Source: Beroe forskalii (lineage: Eukaryota; Ctenophora; Nuda; Beroida; Beroidae). Taken from it: a DNA stretch of 64,000 nucleotides. The notes beneath the pieces are model-generated. The model did not search any database, was not told the origin of the DNA, and saw only the letters and a list, made by a program, of their open reading frames with translations. Positions 12,201 to 22,000 of this stretch are shown piece after piece. The position numbers and the translations under genes are program-made. Within the stretch, counting starts at the first letter, position 1, and the number at the start of each line of letters is the position of its first letter. The stretch lies in the NCBI GenBank assembly GCA_011033025.1, contig WFMF01000539.1, positions 1 through 64,000 on the forward strand. Direction: 5' to 3'.

Positions 12201-14121
12201 CTGGTTGACGGCCCTAAAGCCACCCCTTCCCACCCGTTCGCTAAGAAAGAGGAATGCCTGAATTATGAGGACTATTTCATGGACAAAGTACAGGTACAAC
12301 TCATGCGCCTTCCCAAGGACCGAATGCTCGCTTGCACTCACTCACTTATTTTCGTGATACCAATAACTTCGAACACTGATCTGTTTTTCGGACTTTCGCG
12401 AGTGAACTTAACAATCATTTATCTCGTTCAGTCGTTGTGCTGTAAGAAGCCCAGAAGCTTTGAAGTGAAGACCAGCCTGGGATTGGTTGCCAAAGTACGG
12501 TTAACGAAGGGCGCCTACAGACTAGGAGATCCAATCGAAGTTGGCTTGGAGTTTGGTGACTTGTCGTGTGTCCAGGTTGATACTGCTAGGCTATGCTGTT
12601 TGCGCTCATCCACAGTCCCCTGATGAAGCTGCGCATCATGCGTTTACTGAGTCATGATCTCACGCTCAGAGCCTCTTTACGTAGGCTTAACAGTGTTGCG
12701 AAAGCTGACCCTGAGTCCTCGGTAGCCTAACGACTTCCGTAATCCTTCCTGACCTTCTTACCAATTATAATTTTAAGTGTTTCTTGTTATCTCTCCGTTT
12801 TAGAAGTTATTGTAAGCACGTTAAGTTGCTCTCTCTGACATTAGTTGCTGCGTGCTAGGTCCCTGACTAACTCTCTGCGTGCCAGGCACGGAGTGTGCCC
12901 AGGCAGCGTGTTATTCCACAGTCTGGGATGCCTCAACGCATACCTGCATTCCGCTAATCAGTCCCGGAAATCAGGGGAAATCACGCAAATACGCCTGGCT
13001 CTTGTCAAATGTGCGGCTTTGACCGACAATACTCCTATCTTTTCATTCAACAGTGATCAGCCCTTGCCAAATGGCAATCTCATCAAAATAAATAACTCCT
13101 AGTTCTTGGTACAGATATCAAAAATTTTGTGAGGCTGAATAAACCCTTCTACGTTTTACGTAATCACGTTTGAAATGAAAGGGTTTCAAGTTTTTACTTT
13201 TCACGCAAGAATCTCTTCTCAACATGATTGAGACGCACAACTTCATGCGCCACTTGTTGTACCTAATCGTGACAACAACTGAGACAGTTCCTATAAGTAT
13301 ATGTTAATTTCAGGTGACACTGAAGTTACAAGCCCGTGAGACCATCTCGCCTGAGAGCGAGGTGGATGAAGGTACGGAGACCCGGTGCGCGACGCACGAC
13401 AGCCGGACTATCGAATGTGTGCACACCACTGCTACTGCAGTGTCGCTACACGTGCCCCTCAACGTGGCAAACACCTTCTCTACCAACATGGTGCTGGTCA
13501 GATGGCAGGTCAGAGGGGAGGTGGTAGTCAGAGGGGGTTATGGGGGTCAGGGGTGGTTTGGAAGAGGGGGTTGGGGAAGGGTCGTTTGTTAGAGAGGTTT
13601 ATGGGGAAGGGGTGGTTGTTAGCGGGGGTTGAAGGAGGAAAGGGTGGTTAGGAAGAGGGCTGAGGGGTTTGGGGAAGGTAGACAGAGGGGGTGCAGCATA
13701 TCGAAATTTAGGTGTCAACCTCAACCTGATTACGCTATATGTGAACCATCTCTAAGAGGGGAAGTGGTGGTTGAGAGTGAAAGGTGAGTAGGTGGCTTGA
13801 GGTGGCCTGGTATCACTAGTAACTACTGCCATGCTTACGACAGCAGTAAGATAAACATCCTCTTATTCTCCTACCCGACACCTCTTTCCCTTCCAGGTTC
13901 ATTTCGACTTCGTTATCGCTCAGCTACCACGAAGTGGCGAGGTAGTTGACGCAGGGATGACGTCCGTCTCAGACAAGGGTCTTGACTGTGATTGGAGACC
14001 TCTGGAGACCCTGAACGTCTCGACGTTGTCATGGCAACTACCAATCAGAGTGGTCCCTACCCTGCCCCAGTACATATCGACTGTTGCTTGGCAACGGACT
14101 CAAACCAAGGAGAATGTGTGA
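6232..14121 (+). CDS. RGP1: RGP1 homologue, Rab6A-GEF complex partner 2 (N-terminus not found)
   Basis: RGP1 pairs with RIC1 to form the Golgi exchange factor for Rab6 and has arrestin-like folds. Exons read: 6232-6385, 11085-11238, 12193-12293, 12432-12575, 13314-13508 and 13897-14121 (stop TGA). Splice phases agree throughout. The peptide matches remembered RGP1 blocks in order: PEILFCDLVLPP, PPSYRGSYIKYSYIVLVGLQ, VRLTKGAYRLGD, ECVHTTATAVSLHVPL, VRWQVHFDFV and STLSWQLPIRVVPTLP. The join 6385/11085 aligns without gaps to human RGP1. The first arrestin-like segment and start codon were not located; they may lie upstream, hidden among the 0-6 kb repeats. The intron before exon 11085 ends in a 64-bp array that repeats the acceptor, and the intron after 13508 opens with a G-rich array. 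Confidence 0.85.
6386..7630. other. RGP1 intron; dispersed repeat, no gene
   Basis: Intronic DNA. The stretch 6645-6835, starting GTGACGTAACCAG and ending near CCTGGATACG, recurs in diverged form at about 8713-8850, so it is a dispersed repeat, possibly a retroelement fragment. A GTGACC/AACCC-rich stretch at 6840-6960 precedes AT-rich DNA. No coding frame is convincing. Confidence 0.5.
7633..7935. repeat. Three diverged tandem copies of a ~130-bp unit
   Basis: Each copy carries ACATCAGACCATTTGGTCGT (the third has GTATGG in place of ATTTGG), spaced 126-138 bp apart, followed by CATAAAT and TGAAT. The core GACCATTTGGTC is a short hairpin. The unit stops just before the ORF at 7989. Confidence 0.75.
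7989..8399 (-). CDS. Unrecognised 136-aa protein, single exon, nested in RGP1 intron
   Basis: An uninterrupted minus-strand frame of 136 codons beginning MKMKLSKTLKKVKKCFRGNK. The N-terminus is strongly basic. A middle part with REKYQPPISKVRESPLP is followed by an acidic, Glu-rich half ending in FLDFHYFDRGY. There is no signal peptide and no membrane helix. The frame is not a simple repeat, and its ordinary amino-acid composition favours a real gene over chance. It lies antisense inside the 4.7-kb RGP1 intron. I do not recognise the family. A plus-strand frame of similar length covers the same bases but looks less protein-like (many Pro and His). Transcription is not shown by the sequence. 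Confidence 0.45.
   Translation of the reverse strand: MKMKLSKTLKKVKKCFRGNKSDRVYIYDEEAEAYRRSRMARFYGAIGFMHVPRREKYQPPISKVRESPLPLASSSTSVEGEEWEVEGVEVLTLEGDLPPRTEEGEQLEPLPVIIAWEYPEEQMPVFLDFHYFDRGY
8400..9390. other. RGP1 intron, no gene; second copy of dispersed repeat
   Basis: It contains the diverged copy (about 8713-8850) of the repeat seen at 6645-6835. The rest is unremarkable intronic sequence with only short random open frames. Confidence 0.45.
9391..9542. mobile_element. Short TIR element (MITE-like), ~150 bp
   Basis: The ends are inverted copies of each other: left GGTGGACTTTAGTTCGCGGC continuing GGAC, right GTCC then GCCGCGGACTAAAATCCACT. Matching CCTCTGCTGGT segments lie just inside. 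It is too short to encode a transposase, hence non-autonomous. I cannot assign a target-site duplication. Confidence 0.55.
9790..11127 (+). repeat. 64-bp minisatellite carrying the RGP1 splice acceptor, ~20 units
   Basis: Each unit contains CTCTTACCACAGACATTG, then TTTCAG|GAGCTGAAG, then TTCAGTGGAGTGGTACC and ACCCACTCACCCCC. I count about 20 copies of TTTCAGGAGCTGAAG between 9841 and 11090. The last copy is the true acceptor and the first ~40 nt of the RGP1 exon at 11085. So the repeat unit is intron end plus exon start. Sixty-four is not a multiple of three, and reading from an upstream acceptor meets AGC TGA after two to three units. Some units are longer through small insertions, for example near 10205 and 10700. 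Confidence 0.92.
11239..12192. other. RGP1 intron, no feature
   Basis: AT-rich intronic sequence with donor GTTAGT and acceptor CTGCTCAG. No repeat or coding frame is supported. Confidence 0.6.
13509..13695 (+). repeat. G-rich degenerate repeat beginning at an RGP1 splice donor
   Basis: Immediately after exon end CAG the intron opens with GTCAGAGGGGAGGTGGTA, then GTCAGAGGGGGTTATGGG and GGTCAGGGGTGG, continuing as looser GGGGAAGGG units. The donor sequence itself appears to be the repeated word. Runs of three or more G at short spacing could form quadruplexes in the pre-mRNA. Confidence 0.6.
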
Positions 14122-15330
14122 GGTGAAGGATTTTCTGGTCCATTCCTTCTCTCTCGCTGTTGGCGAAGATTAAAGAATTGTGCTATGGGTATTCAGTAAA
14201 TTAATTGCTTGACAGCATTCATTTGTTACAATTTACGGCTGTTGTTTTGGTGATTTATGTTATAATGTTGTATTTTAATGGGTTGTCGAGACAGATTTAA
14301 CTATTAAGTTATTACCTTTGGTGCTTTCTTAATAGAACTTGATGAAAGAAAAGGAGAGAGTAAAAATAAAACTTTACAGTCATTGATATGCATCCATTCC
14401 TTATCATTCTAGCAGGTCCAACGGGCCTGCTAGTCTTATAATTTTTGAGGCAGTAAAAAGTATGATGCGTTGGATAAATGCATGAAGAGGCATCTAGTTC
14501 CTGTGGCTGGATTTCCTGTAGCCTAGAATGTCCATCTAGTAGGTACCGTACACCCCCACAGAATCTATATAGTACTTGATATGTCACCTTCTTTTAAAGA
14601 TTATATGCAATTTTATCAGGAAGGGTATTAGAGTAAAAATATTCATGAGCAGTTATTGTTTCTAACTGCATGTTTTGAGAAATAACGAAATTTTAATTGT
14701 ATATTGTGCTCATTTTTGTTGATAATTATGTGATGACGTGTTTGCCATTTACTCCATAAACATTCCCTAGTTTTCACTGTTTAAGATTCTCTAAGCCTTG
14801 ACGAAATGATATAATGTGGCTTAATTTTCAGTTTTTTTAAAAATTTAGCTTCTTTTAAGTGTTTTTTGATTATTTAAGATACAGTCCATCTCTTACGATT
14901 TGTAGATGCCAGATAGCGTTTCATACTTTCCACTGTTCAATTCTGAAACAGTGGAATATGCAAACAGTCTTCTTTTGACATACTGTTGACGACTGACGTG
15001 TACAATACTGCATTGATGAAAAGTGCAGAAAACTGTGTATTTTATGAAGGGAAACTTTTACGGTATTCTCCTACACCTAGTTACATTCAGCTCAACGATT
15101 CAATTATTAATATGCTTTGCGCACGTTTTCGCGCAAATTTCTATCAAACTTGCTCCTTTTAACCAAAATCCTTGCCAATTGTACTGTTTGTCACCCTTTA
15201 GCTCTAGGTTTTATAAGTATGACCCTACCACCCATAGCAATAGGATGTATTGTTGTATAACCCACTTTTACCCTCCGTACTATAGGATGGATTAGGATGA
15301 CATTGGCTCCCCTCCCTCCCCCTTGACACC
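14122..15330. other. Intergenic spacer between RGP1 and MINPP1-like gene
   Basis: It holds the RGP1 3' flank and a fragment of the dispersed hairpin repeat near 14412-14470 (AGGTCCAACGGGCCTGCTAG). The rest is AT-rich and without recognised features. The MINPP1-like promoter must lie in the right half, but I see no diagnostic element. Confidence 0.5.
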
Positions 15331-18300
15331 ATGCCTCACCTCCTCCTCCTCCTCCTCTTCCTATTTCCTGCCTCCTCCCCTCTCCACACTCCCTACGGTT
15401 CCAAGGCACCATACCGGCTGATAGGAGGGGATATCAGGGAGTTCAAGTTCCCATGTAAACCTACTGCTTTGTACAGGTGAGAAGAGACCCGTGTCTATTT
15501 CATATGGAAAATGCTGTGAATACATATTTAGTTATCGATAATGAGAATTTTGTTATCTAAAATAAGAATTTTGAGTTTATATTATGCCATTCATATTATT
15601 TTCATTAACTTTTCTTATACACATGTGTGTGTTTCAGTTTGCACCGTCACGGGACACGAAATATCGGAGAGAAGCATGTGAAGAAGATTAACCTGCTCAT
15701 CAAGTCTCTGAAAGAGCATTACAAATCGGAGGGAGGACCCAGCCCCGAACTGTCCTGGATTCTAGGTAAGGCAGAATTATTATGCGCCACGTATTTATTT
15801 CCCTACAATTATTTCCCTAAATTACAGTTCCAAAAAACAGAGGCATACCATAGTCCAGACCAACGTCTTCCCCACCGCCCCGTACCCAGCAACCCCTTTA
15901 ACCCCATGACGTTTACTTCGCGTAACTGTCTCGGATTCTAGGTAACTCAGCATTACTAACTTGCTCGCGTAACTCAAGTAAAGCTTGTAAGCGACGCATT
16001 ACTATTTAACCCAAAGCACTTCATGGTTCAACCAATCACTGCACGCTGAATTATACAAATCTCCATACTCAACACGGTATCGGTAAAGTAGTGCTCCCCC
16101 GTAACTGATACAAATAACTACACACAATCGTGTCGTCAAAACATTTCATCTACACAAAACTAATCTCAATCCACACTAAAATTGTATGCAAGAATTATTA
16201 CACAGCAAGGCTGCCTCCTTCTTGCGACCCTTCCCAACAGATTCACACCTACACTGAGTCCTGCAGTCCCCCTCCAGAACTTTAACCTGGGTCCCTGTCT
16301 TAGTGTACCCTGAAACTCCATCCCAGTTGGTGAAAGGACACATGTTATTGCACGCCTTCATTGTGCACATTGCTTCGTCCTGTCCGGCGCATCTGCACGT
16401 GTTGCAGCCGTCGACATAACTCTCTCCTATGTTAGCATAAGCTGACTCCCCGTCTTTAATGTACGCACATGTGGTAACAGGCGATCTGGCAGCAGCAAGC
16501 GAGGTCAGGAGTAGACACGTCAGGGCACCCAACATCATAACGATCTAATACAGAAATTATTTATTAAATTAGTTGGCAAACCATATTGGTGAAAAATTAC
16601 CACTGCATAGGTACGTCGATACAAAAAGGCGGGAACCACCCGAACCAAGCCGAAACCACCAAACACTCCTGAAACTACCCGGACCCATCTGAAACCACCT
16701 GAACCAACCCGAAGCCACCAAAACTCATACTTTAGGTTTTGTTCAGGTGGTTCCAATGGAAAGCGCGCATCACAATTTGGTTACGAAGTAGGATAAGCTG
16801 ACAGTGCATTTAGACATGCTCAACATATTAACATAACTTAGTGAATTAGGACACTAAGAGTTTAAGAAAAGCGACAAAACCCGAGTGGTTGATCCTCCAA
16901 ATAACCCCCCCCCCCCCCTGGTAACAAGGTGCTCTCTGCAATCAACACTTCACGTGGCTCATCCAAGTCAGTGGGGTTATCCGGCACTCGTGATTTCTTC
17001 CACACCTCGAATAAGCAGGGTGTCTGCAGCTTGTTCGTAGAACAACAAACAACCTCACTGGGCACTGGCTGTGTAGCGATTCCTTGAACACTTAGCAATG
17101 CAAGTGTGAAAGAAAATGAGGCGGGCTAGAATGTAAAATGTATACATAATATGCGGGACATTTCCTTATGTTCGAAAAGTCACGCCACAAAATTATGTTG
17201 GTGAATACCTCAAGTCTTGCAAATGTTGCGCAATCCAACGTGTAACTCTCTGCACTGTCACGGTTTACACTTTTTCTTAGATAAAGATTAACTCCTCAAT
17301 CTCCATAGCAACCTTCCCTCTTAACCTCACTCTAACCTCTACTCTTTGTAGAGACAAACATGATTCGCGTGCGCTTACAGGGCCAGTTCGAACTACAGTG
17401 AGTACGTCTCTTATGTGCGCGGCTTTAGTTTGCGCGACGTACAGTAACAACTAACAACGCGGAGTTAGTACTCCGCGCAAACTTAAGCCGCGCACACGAA
17501 AGACGCGCAAACTGCAGTTCGAACTGTTACCGTTACGATGATATCGCGAATTAATATAAATTATGATTACCTGATTAATATTATTGTTTTTTACGATAAT
17601 CACTAAGAATATCCTTCAGATTTTGAGCACGGTCACCAGCCTGACAAGGAGTTGGTAGAAGAGGGCTACGCAGAGTTACTGGGCCAAGGTGAGCGGTTTG
17701 CAGAAGCCTTCCCCCACCTCTTTGCCCCCTCCCCTTCCTCCTCCCCCTCTTCCTCCTCCTCCTCCTCCCCCTCCTCCTCCTCCTCCTCCCCCTCCTACAA
17801 TATCGAAGTAGGCACCACATCTAAAGGTCGTTGTGCCAGCTCCGCACTCAGCTTCCTGCACGGTGCGCTGAGTTCCCACTACCATATCCTGAACGAGAGC
17901 CGAGTGCTGGATAAGGAGGATGTGGGGCGGCACTGTGGGGCGCTGTGCGGCGTCTACACGCCCCTCTCCCACCCGGACCCCTCCACCCCCGCCCTCTCCT
18001 TCCACCACGACCAGGACGCCTTACTGCGCTACTACTCCGCCTGCAGGCGCTACAAGGAGAAGGAGCGGGACAAGGCAGAGTGGATGACTGAGTCCCAGCA
18101 GTACCTGACGGGGAAGGTCATGAAACAGGTGGTGGTGAAGTTGGGGAGGAGGTTAGGGCTGGATATCTCCCCCTACGATGCAGTGACGCTCCATGTCCTG
18201 TGTTCGCTGGAAGTACTACTTCCCAGACTCACCCCACACTCCGACTTCTGTTCCTTGTTCAGGGATGAGGAGATGTACGTCACGGCTTACTACCAAGACT

Positions 18301-18791
18301 TGTTGAGATACGCAGGCAAACTCATGCCGGAAGCGGTGGACGCTAGTTGCATTCTCTGGCAGGATGCTCTGCGCTTTCTGAACAAGAGTCAGGGAGGAGT
18401 TAGTCTGAAGTTCGCTCACACTGAAACCATATTCCCGCTGCTGGAGCACGTGGGGTATCTCACTGAGCCTATGAAGGGAAGTAATCTCAGTCTGACAGAC
18501 AGACAGTTCTTCGGAGACCTGACCCCCCTGGCTAGCAACTTCTTCCTGGTTGCCATGCAATGTCCGGACTCCCAGGAAACTACCGTCCAAGCCTTCCTGA
18601 ACGAGCGACCTATCGAGCTATCCCGCTGTGGGACCCCCTGCTCTCTCAACAAGTTGCTAGAGGTCTTCCCACCCTCCGGCTGTGACTTTGTGGCAATTTG
18701 CCAGGAGACACTCCCTACTAACTATCTGATAGGGGCTGGGCTGGCGGTCATCGTGTTGGGAGAACTGGTCAGACGCCGTGTTATTATTTGA
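15331..18791 (+). CDS. MINPP1: Multiple inositol polyphosphate phosphatase, MINPP1-like (copy 1, complete)
   Basis: Histidine phosphatase that removes phosphates from InsP6 and lower inositol polyphosphates in the secretory pathway. Three exons join in phase: 15331-15476, 15638-15765 and 17620-18791, giving 481 residues (human MINPP1 is about 487). Residues 1-16 are a signal peptide (MPHLLLLLLFLFPASS). The catalytic RHGTR sits at residues 52-56 in exon 2. ELLGQGERFAEAFPHLF and TSKGRCASSALSF are family blocks. The proton-donor motif HAE appears as HTE (358-360) in SLKFAHTETIFPLL. A Ser/Pro run coded by TCC repeats (about residues 126-150) is an insertion. The C-terminus has a hydrophobic segment (YLIGAGLAVIVLGEL) and RRR instead of the ER-retrieval SDEL, suggesting a membrane-anchored enzyme. 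An in-frame stop lies just upstream of exon 3 in the intron, so exon 3 needs splicing here. Confidence 0.9.
16176..16538 (-). CDS. Secreted two-domain pacifastin/VWC-like Cys-rich protein
   Basis: A 120-residue single-exon frame nested antisense in MINPP1 intron 2. Residues 1-17 form a signal peptide (MMLGALTCLLLTSLAAA). The mature part has two six-cysteine modules: C24, C45, C48, C50, C58, C63 and C67, C92, C96, C98, C113, C117. Module one contains DGCNTCRC then CTMKAC, close to the pacifastin pattern of CNxCxC followed by CTxxxC. Module two is looser (GDCRTQCRC). Pacifastin domains are small serine-protease inhibitors of the extracellular space, so inhibition of a protease is plausible but inferred; a VWC-like binding module is the alternative. 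A 5' non-coding exon is possible (AG precedes the ATG by a few bases). The second copy of this region does not contain the gene. Confidence 0.72.
   Translation of the reverse strand: MMLGALTCLLLTSLAAARSPVTTCAYIKDGESAYANIGESYVDGCNTCRCAGQDEAMCTMKACNNMCPFTNWDGVSGYTKTGTQVKVLEGDCRTQCRCESVGKGRKKEAALLCNNSCIQF
16621..16757. repeat. Dispersed GGTTTCGGGTGG-type degenerate repeat
   Basis: Degenerate units around GAACCACCCGAACC and GAAACCACC alternate over 140 bp. The same family occurs at 45.36-45.88 kb, directly upstream of the second MINPP1 copy. It therefore marks the left edge of the duplicated block in both copies. Confidence 0.6.
16764..17619. other. Intronic DNA shared with the second copy
   Basis: Aligns with about 46020-46856. 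It includes a poly-C run near 16908 and a palindromic GC-rich stretch near 17400-17520, where GCGCGCAAACTTAAGCCG-type words occur in both orientations. No gene is seen. Confidence 0.55.
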
Positions 18792-19837
18792 CCGTGTCTC
18801 AACAAGATGAATATCTAAAAGTCAATTTGATTATTCTGAAGCTTTTTGATATAATGAAATAAATAATGGGGTCATCCATAAAGGACGTCCACAAAATTTT
18901 GTCCATTTTAGACCCTTCCAATTCCATCCCCCTTGTCCGAAAACATCCGAAATCCACTTTATAACTATAAGCCAATGAACCGTATCAGTACGTACTTTTT
19001 GATCCTGGTGAAAAGTACGTATGGGGAAATTCATAAATTATATTGCTAAACTTGGAAAAAGACGGAACATGCGGCCTAAAACAACGTATGTGACAAATTC
19101 TAGAACTCTGCAGAAGACTTTTAGGGCATGATTCACGTGCAAATGTGTGCTACAATAATGATCGAATCTCCACAAGAAATTATGATTATTCAAAAAATGA
19201 TTTGTACTAGTACGTACTTGAGGCCCAGTACTTCTATGAGAAGATGAGAAGTTCTCATCTTAGCCCCCCACCTCATTGCGTTTGCAGCAGTCTTTATTTC
19301 TTGAAGGCCCCTATTGTGGCTTAATTTTAGAAATTAGAAAAAGATTAATCATTAAGTTTGGTACAATTACAAAATCCATCACAATCATGCAGACCAACTT
19401 AGTTAAACTTAATTGGAATTGGATTGTTTGTATATTTCGAGTTGATACCTTAACAGTAAAGGGACGGTTGTATGGCAAAAATGCCCGCACACACCTAAAC
19501 CATTATGTGGAGAAGCCATTTTTAAAGCTAGAGTTCTGGTTTTTTCAGTAGCTTAGGTTTTGCCTATCTAGTACACGACAAAATTAAAATCATTTCTGTG
19601 GATTAATTAATTTCTTAATGAGAGCTAATTCAATTGAGGAGGGTGTAAAAATGATACCCGGAATCTGCTGTATGGCAAATTTGCCCGACACGGCTAGGAT
19701 GATGTAACTCAATTATCCTGCGATCTATGGAAGAGAGGTGTTTATGTAAACAAATTAAGCTTTCCGTCTAATTGCTCTTCAAAGAATTCGCGGTAATCGA
19801 GGGTGTGTAGTGTGTACCTATGGTGTTTCATGTTTTA
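18792..19837. other. MINPP1 3' flank, shared with second copy up to about 19450
   Basis: Matches 47996-48730 with small changes. It includes an inverted pair, GTACGTACTTTTTGATCC and GGTGAAAAGTACGTAT. From about 19450 it has no counterpart in copy 2. No gene is supported. Confidence 0.55.
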
Positions 19838-20624
19838 CCTTAGTGGTAGAAATTATGATGTGTACTTATTATGACGAATGAAATTATGATCGGTACTAAT
19901 TATGATGAAAAAATTTTGGGATAAAAACAAAGGTCTTTTTAACTTTGAACAACCAGTGGAATGAAATTTCATTATTTTATCATTTTAGCCGGCCCTTTAA
20001 ACCATAATTGTCCAGAATCCTCCCGAAATTCGATTAAAAAATCATGAAATAAGACTTGATGCCGGCTATTTTCTGACAAAATCATTTCGTTTAGCATGAT
20101 TTACATCATAATTGTGCTAACTTTCAACATCATGGTGATTGGGAAGTTAATGTCATGTGAATATCATGCCCCCATTCACATATTGTTTTTCGACCGATGT
20201 GCTGTCGTGTTTCATTTTTGGATCAAATGTAAATTTGGTCTTTGATAAGGTCCGACAGTAAGGTAGCTTATTTGGAGGTTAGGGCCCTGATTATTGGTAT
20301 CAAGTAAGTTGGTGAAACTCCGTAATCATGTCAACTCCATGATATGAAAGCACCGCAACCTTTGATTTTGAAAATTTGCTGATTGAAGTTGTATTACAAA
20401 GATGTGAAAAAGGCCTTGAAGCCAACCATAATTTTTTGGGCAACATGTGGTCATCCTGGTTGTTTCAACATATTTTCAAAAAGTCTAAATAATGGTCAAT
20501 TTTGAGAAAGTATAAATTATGATCTGTAGAAATTATGATGTGTAGAATTTATGATGCGTACTAATTATGATCATTTTGCAAAAATAATCATAATTAGTAC
20601 GCATCATAATTTCTACCACTAAGG
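19838..20624. mobile_element. CCTTA-ended TIR element, 787 bp, TA target site
   Basis: The left end CCTTAGTGGTAGAAATTATG and the right end (reverse complement) are the same for about 40 bp with two or three mismatches. Both ends are flanked by TA. The interior repeats words of its own TIR, such as AATTATGATCNGTAC, in both orientations. There is no transposase frame, so it is non-autonomous. TA duplication suggests a Tc1/mariner-type mobiliser, but that is inference. It lies in DNA absent from copy 2. Confidence 0.75.
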
Positions 20625-21014
20625 TATATGTTTGTGTGTAGAGAAAGATATCTCTTGTTACACAAAATGTGAGACTGTGAGATCGAGACAATGTCCGTGC
20701 GCTGAAGGTGCCTGCAGCTCGACGGATAAATCCTAAAAATTGCAAAGTTGCAATCAACTGCAAACTGCGACTTTAAATTGAAAACATAAATTATTAGACC
20801 TGCTCGAGCGTACTTAGGAATTTACATGAGCGAACCGAATTATGGGCAGACATAATTGTGGGCGCTCGAAGGTATAGTTGAAAAAGTCAGAAATTTTGAC
20901 ACAATTATGATTATGGGCGTGATCAGGCATCATTCATCAGTCTCTTTTAGCAAATTTTTAACTCACCCGTTAACCATAAACATGTTACAGAAACGTGGAC
21001 CATACTTGAGTGGT

Positions 21015-22000
21015 GATCTCGTGTTACGCAAAGTGCACTCGTGTTAAGTATGTAACATACTCGTGGGGCGAGCTCTTGTGACACACTCGTGTTTAGTGTA
21101 ACATACTCGTGTGGTGAGCTCGTGTTTACACACTCAGTGTTTAGTGTGTAACACTCGTGTGGCGAGCTCGTGTTACTCACTCAGTGTTTAGTGTAACATA
21201 CTCGTGTGGTGAGCTCGTGTTACGCACTCAGTGTTTAGTGTAACATACTCGTGTGGTGAGCTCGTGTTACGCACTCAGTGTTTAGTGTAACATACTCGTG
21301 TGGCGAGCTCGTGTTACGCACTCAGTGTGTTTAGTGTAACATACTCGTGTGGCGAGCTCGTGTTACACACTCAGTGTTTAGTGTAACATACTCGTGTGGT
21401 GAGCTCGTGTTACACACTCAGTGTTTAGTGTAACATACTCGTGTGGTGAGCTCGTGTTACACACTCAGTGTTTAGTGTAACATACTCGTGTGGTGAGCTC
21501 GTGTTACATTCAGTGTTTAGTGTAACATACTCGTGTGGTGAGCTCGTGTTACACAGTGTTTAGTGTAACATACTCGTGTGGTGAGCTCGTGTTACGCACT
21601 CAGTGTTTAGTGTAACATACTCGTGTGGTGAGCTGGGTTACACTCAGTGTTTAGTGTAACATACTCGTGGGGCGAGCTCGTGTTACACACTCGGTGTTTA
21701 GTGTAACATACTCGTGGTGAGCTCGTGTTACGCACTCAGTGTTTAGTGTAACATACTCGTGTGGTGAGCTCGTGTTACTCACTCAGTGTTTAGTGTAACA
21801 TACTCGTGTGGTGAGCTCGTGTTACTCACTCAGTGTTTAGTGTAACATACTCGTGGGCGAGCTCGTGTTGTGTTACACTCAGTGTTTAGTGTAACATACT
21901 CGTGTGGTGAGCTCGTGTTACGCACTCGTGTTACGTGTAACATACTCGTGGGCGAGCTCTTGTGACACACTCGTGTTTAGTGCAACATATTCGTGGGCGA
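21015..22000. repeat. ~47-bp tandem repeat, ~20 units
   Basis: The unit reads TGTAACATACTCGTGTGG, TGAGCTCGTGTTAC, then a CACTCAGTGTTTAG part. Units vary mainly at GGTGAG/GGCGAG and by short deletions. Each contains inverted GTAACA and TGTTAC. The array is present only in copy 1; copy 2 lacks the surrounding 3.4 kb. Confidence 0.9.

Noticed and set aside
12279..12431. Continuation of the RGP1 exon past 12293
   Set aside because: The frame is open, but the encoded stretch has no RGP1 similarity. An intron 12294-12431 restores the match in phase.
17676..18008. Minus-strand Gly-rich frame over the MINPP1 Ser run (also 46913-47212)
   Set aside because: Antisense of the TCC-coded Ser/Pro stretch. 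The sense strand is clearly the gene.
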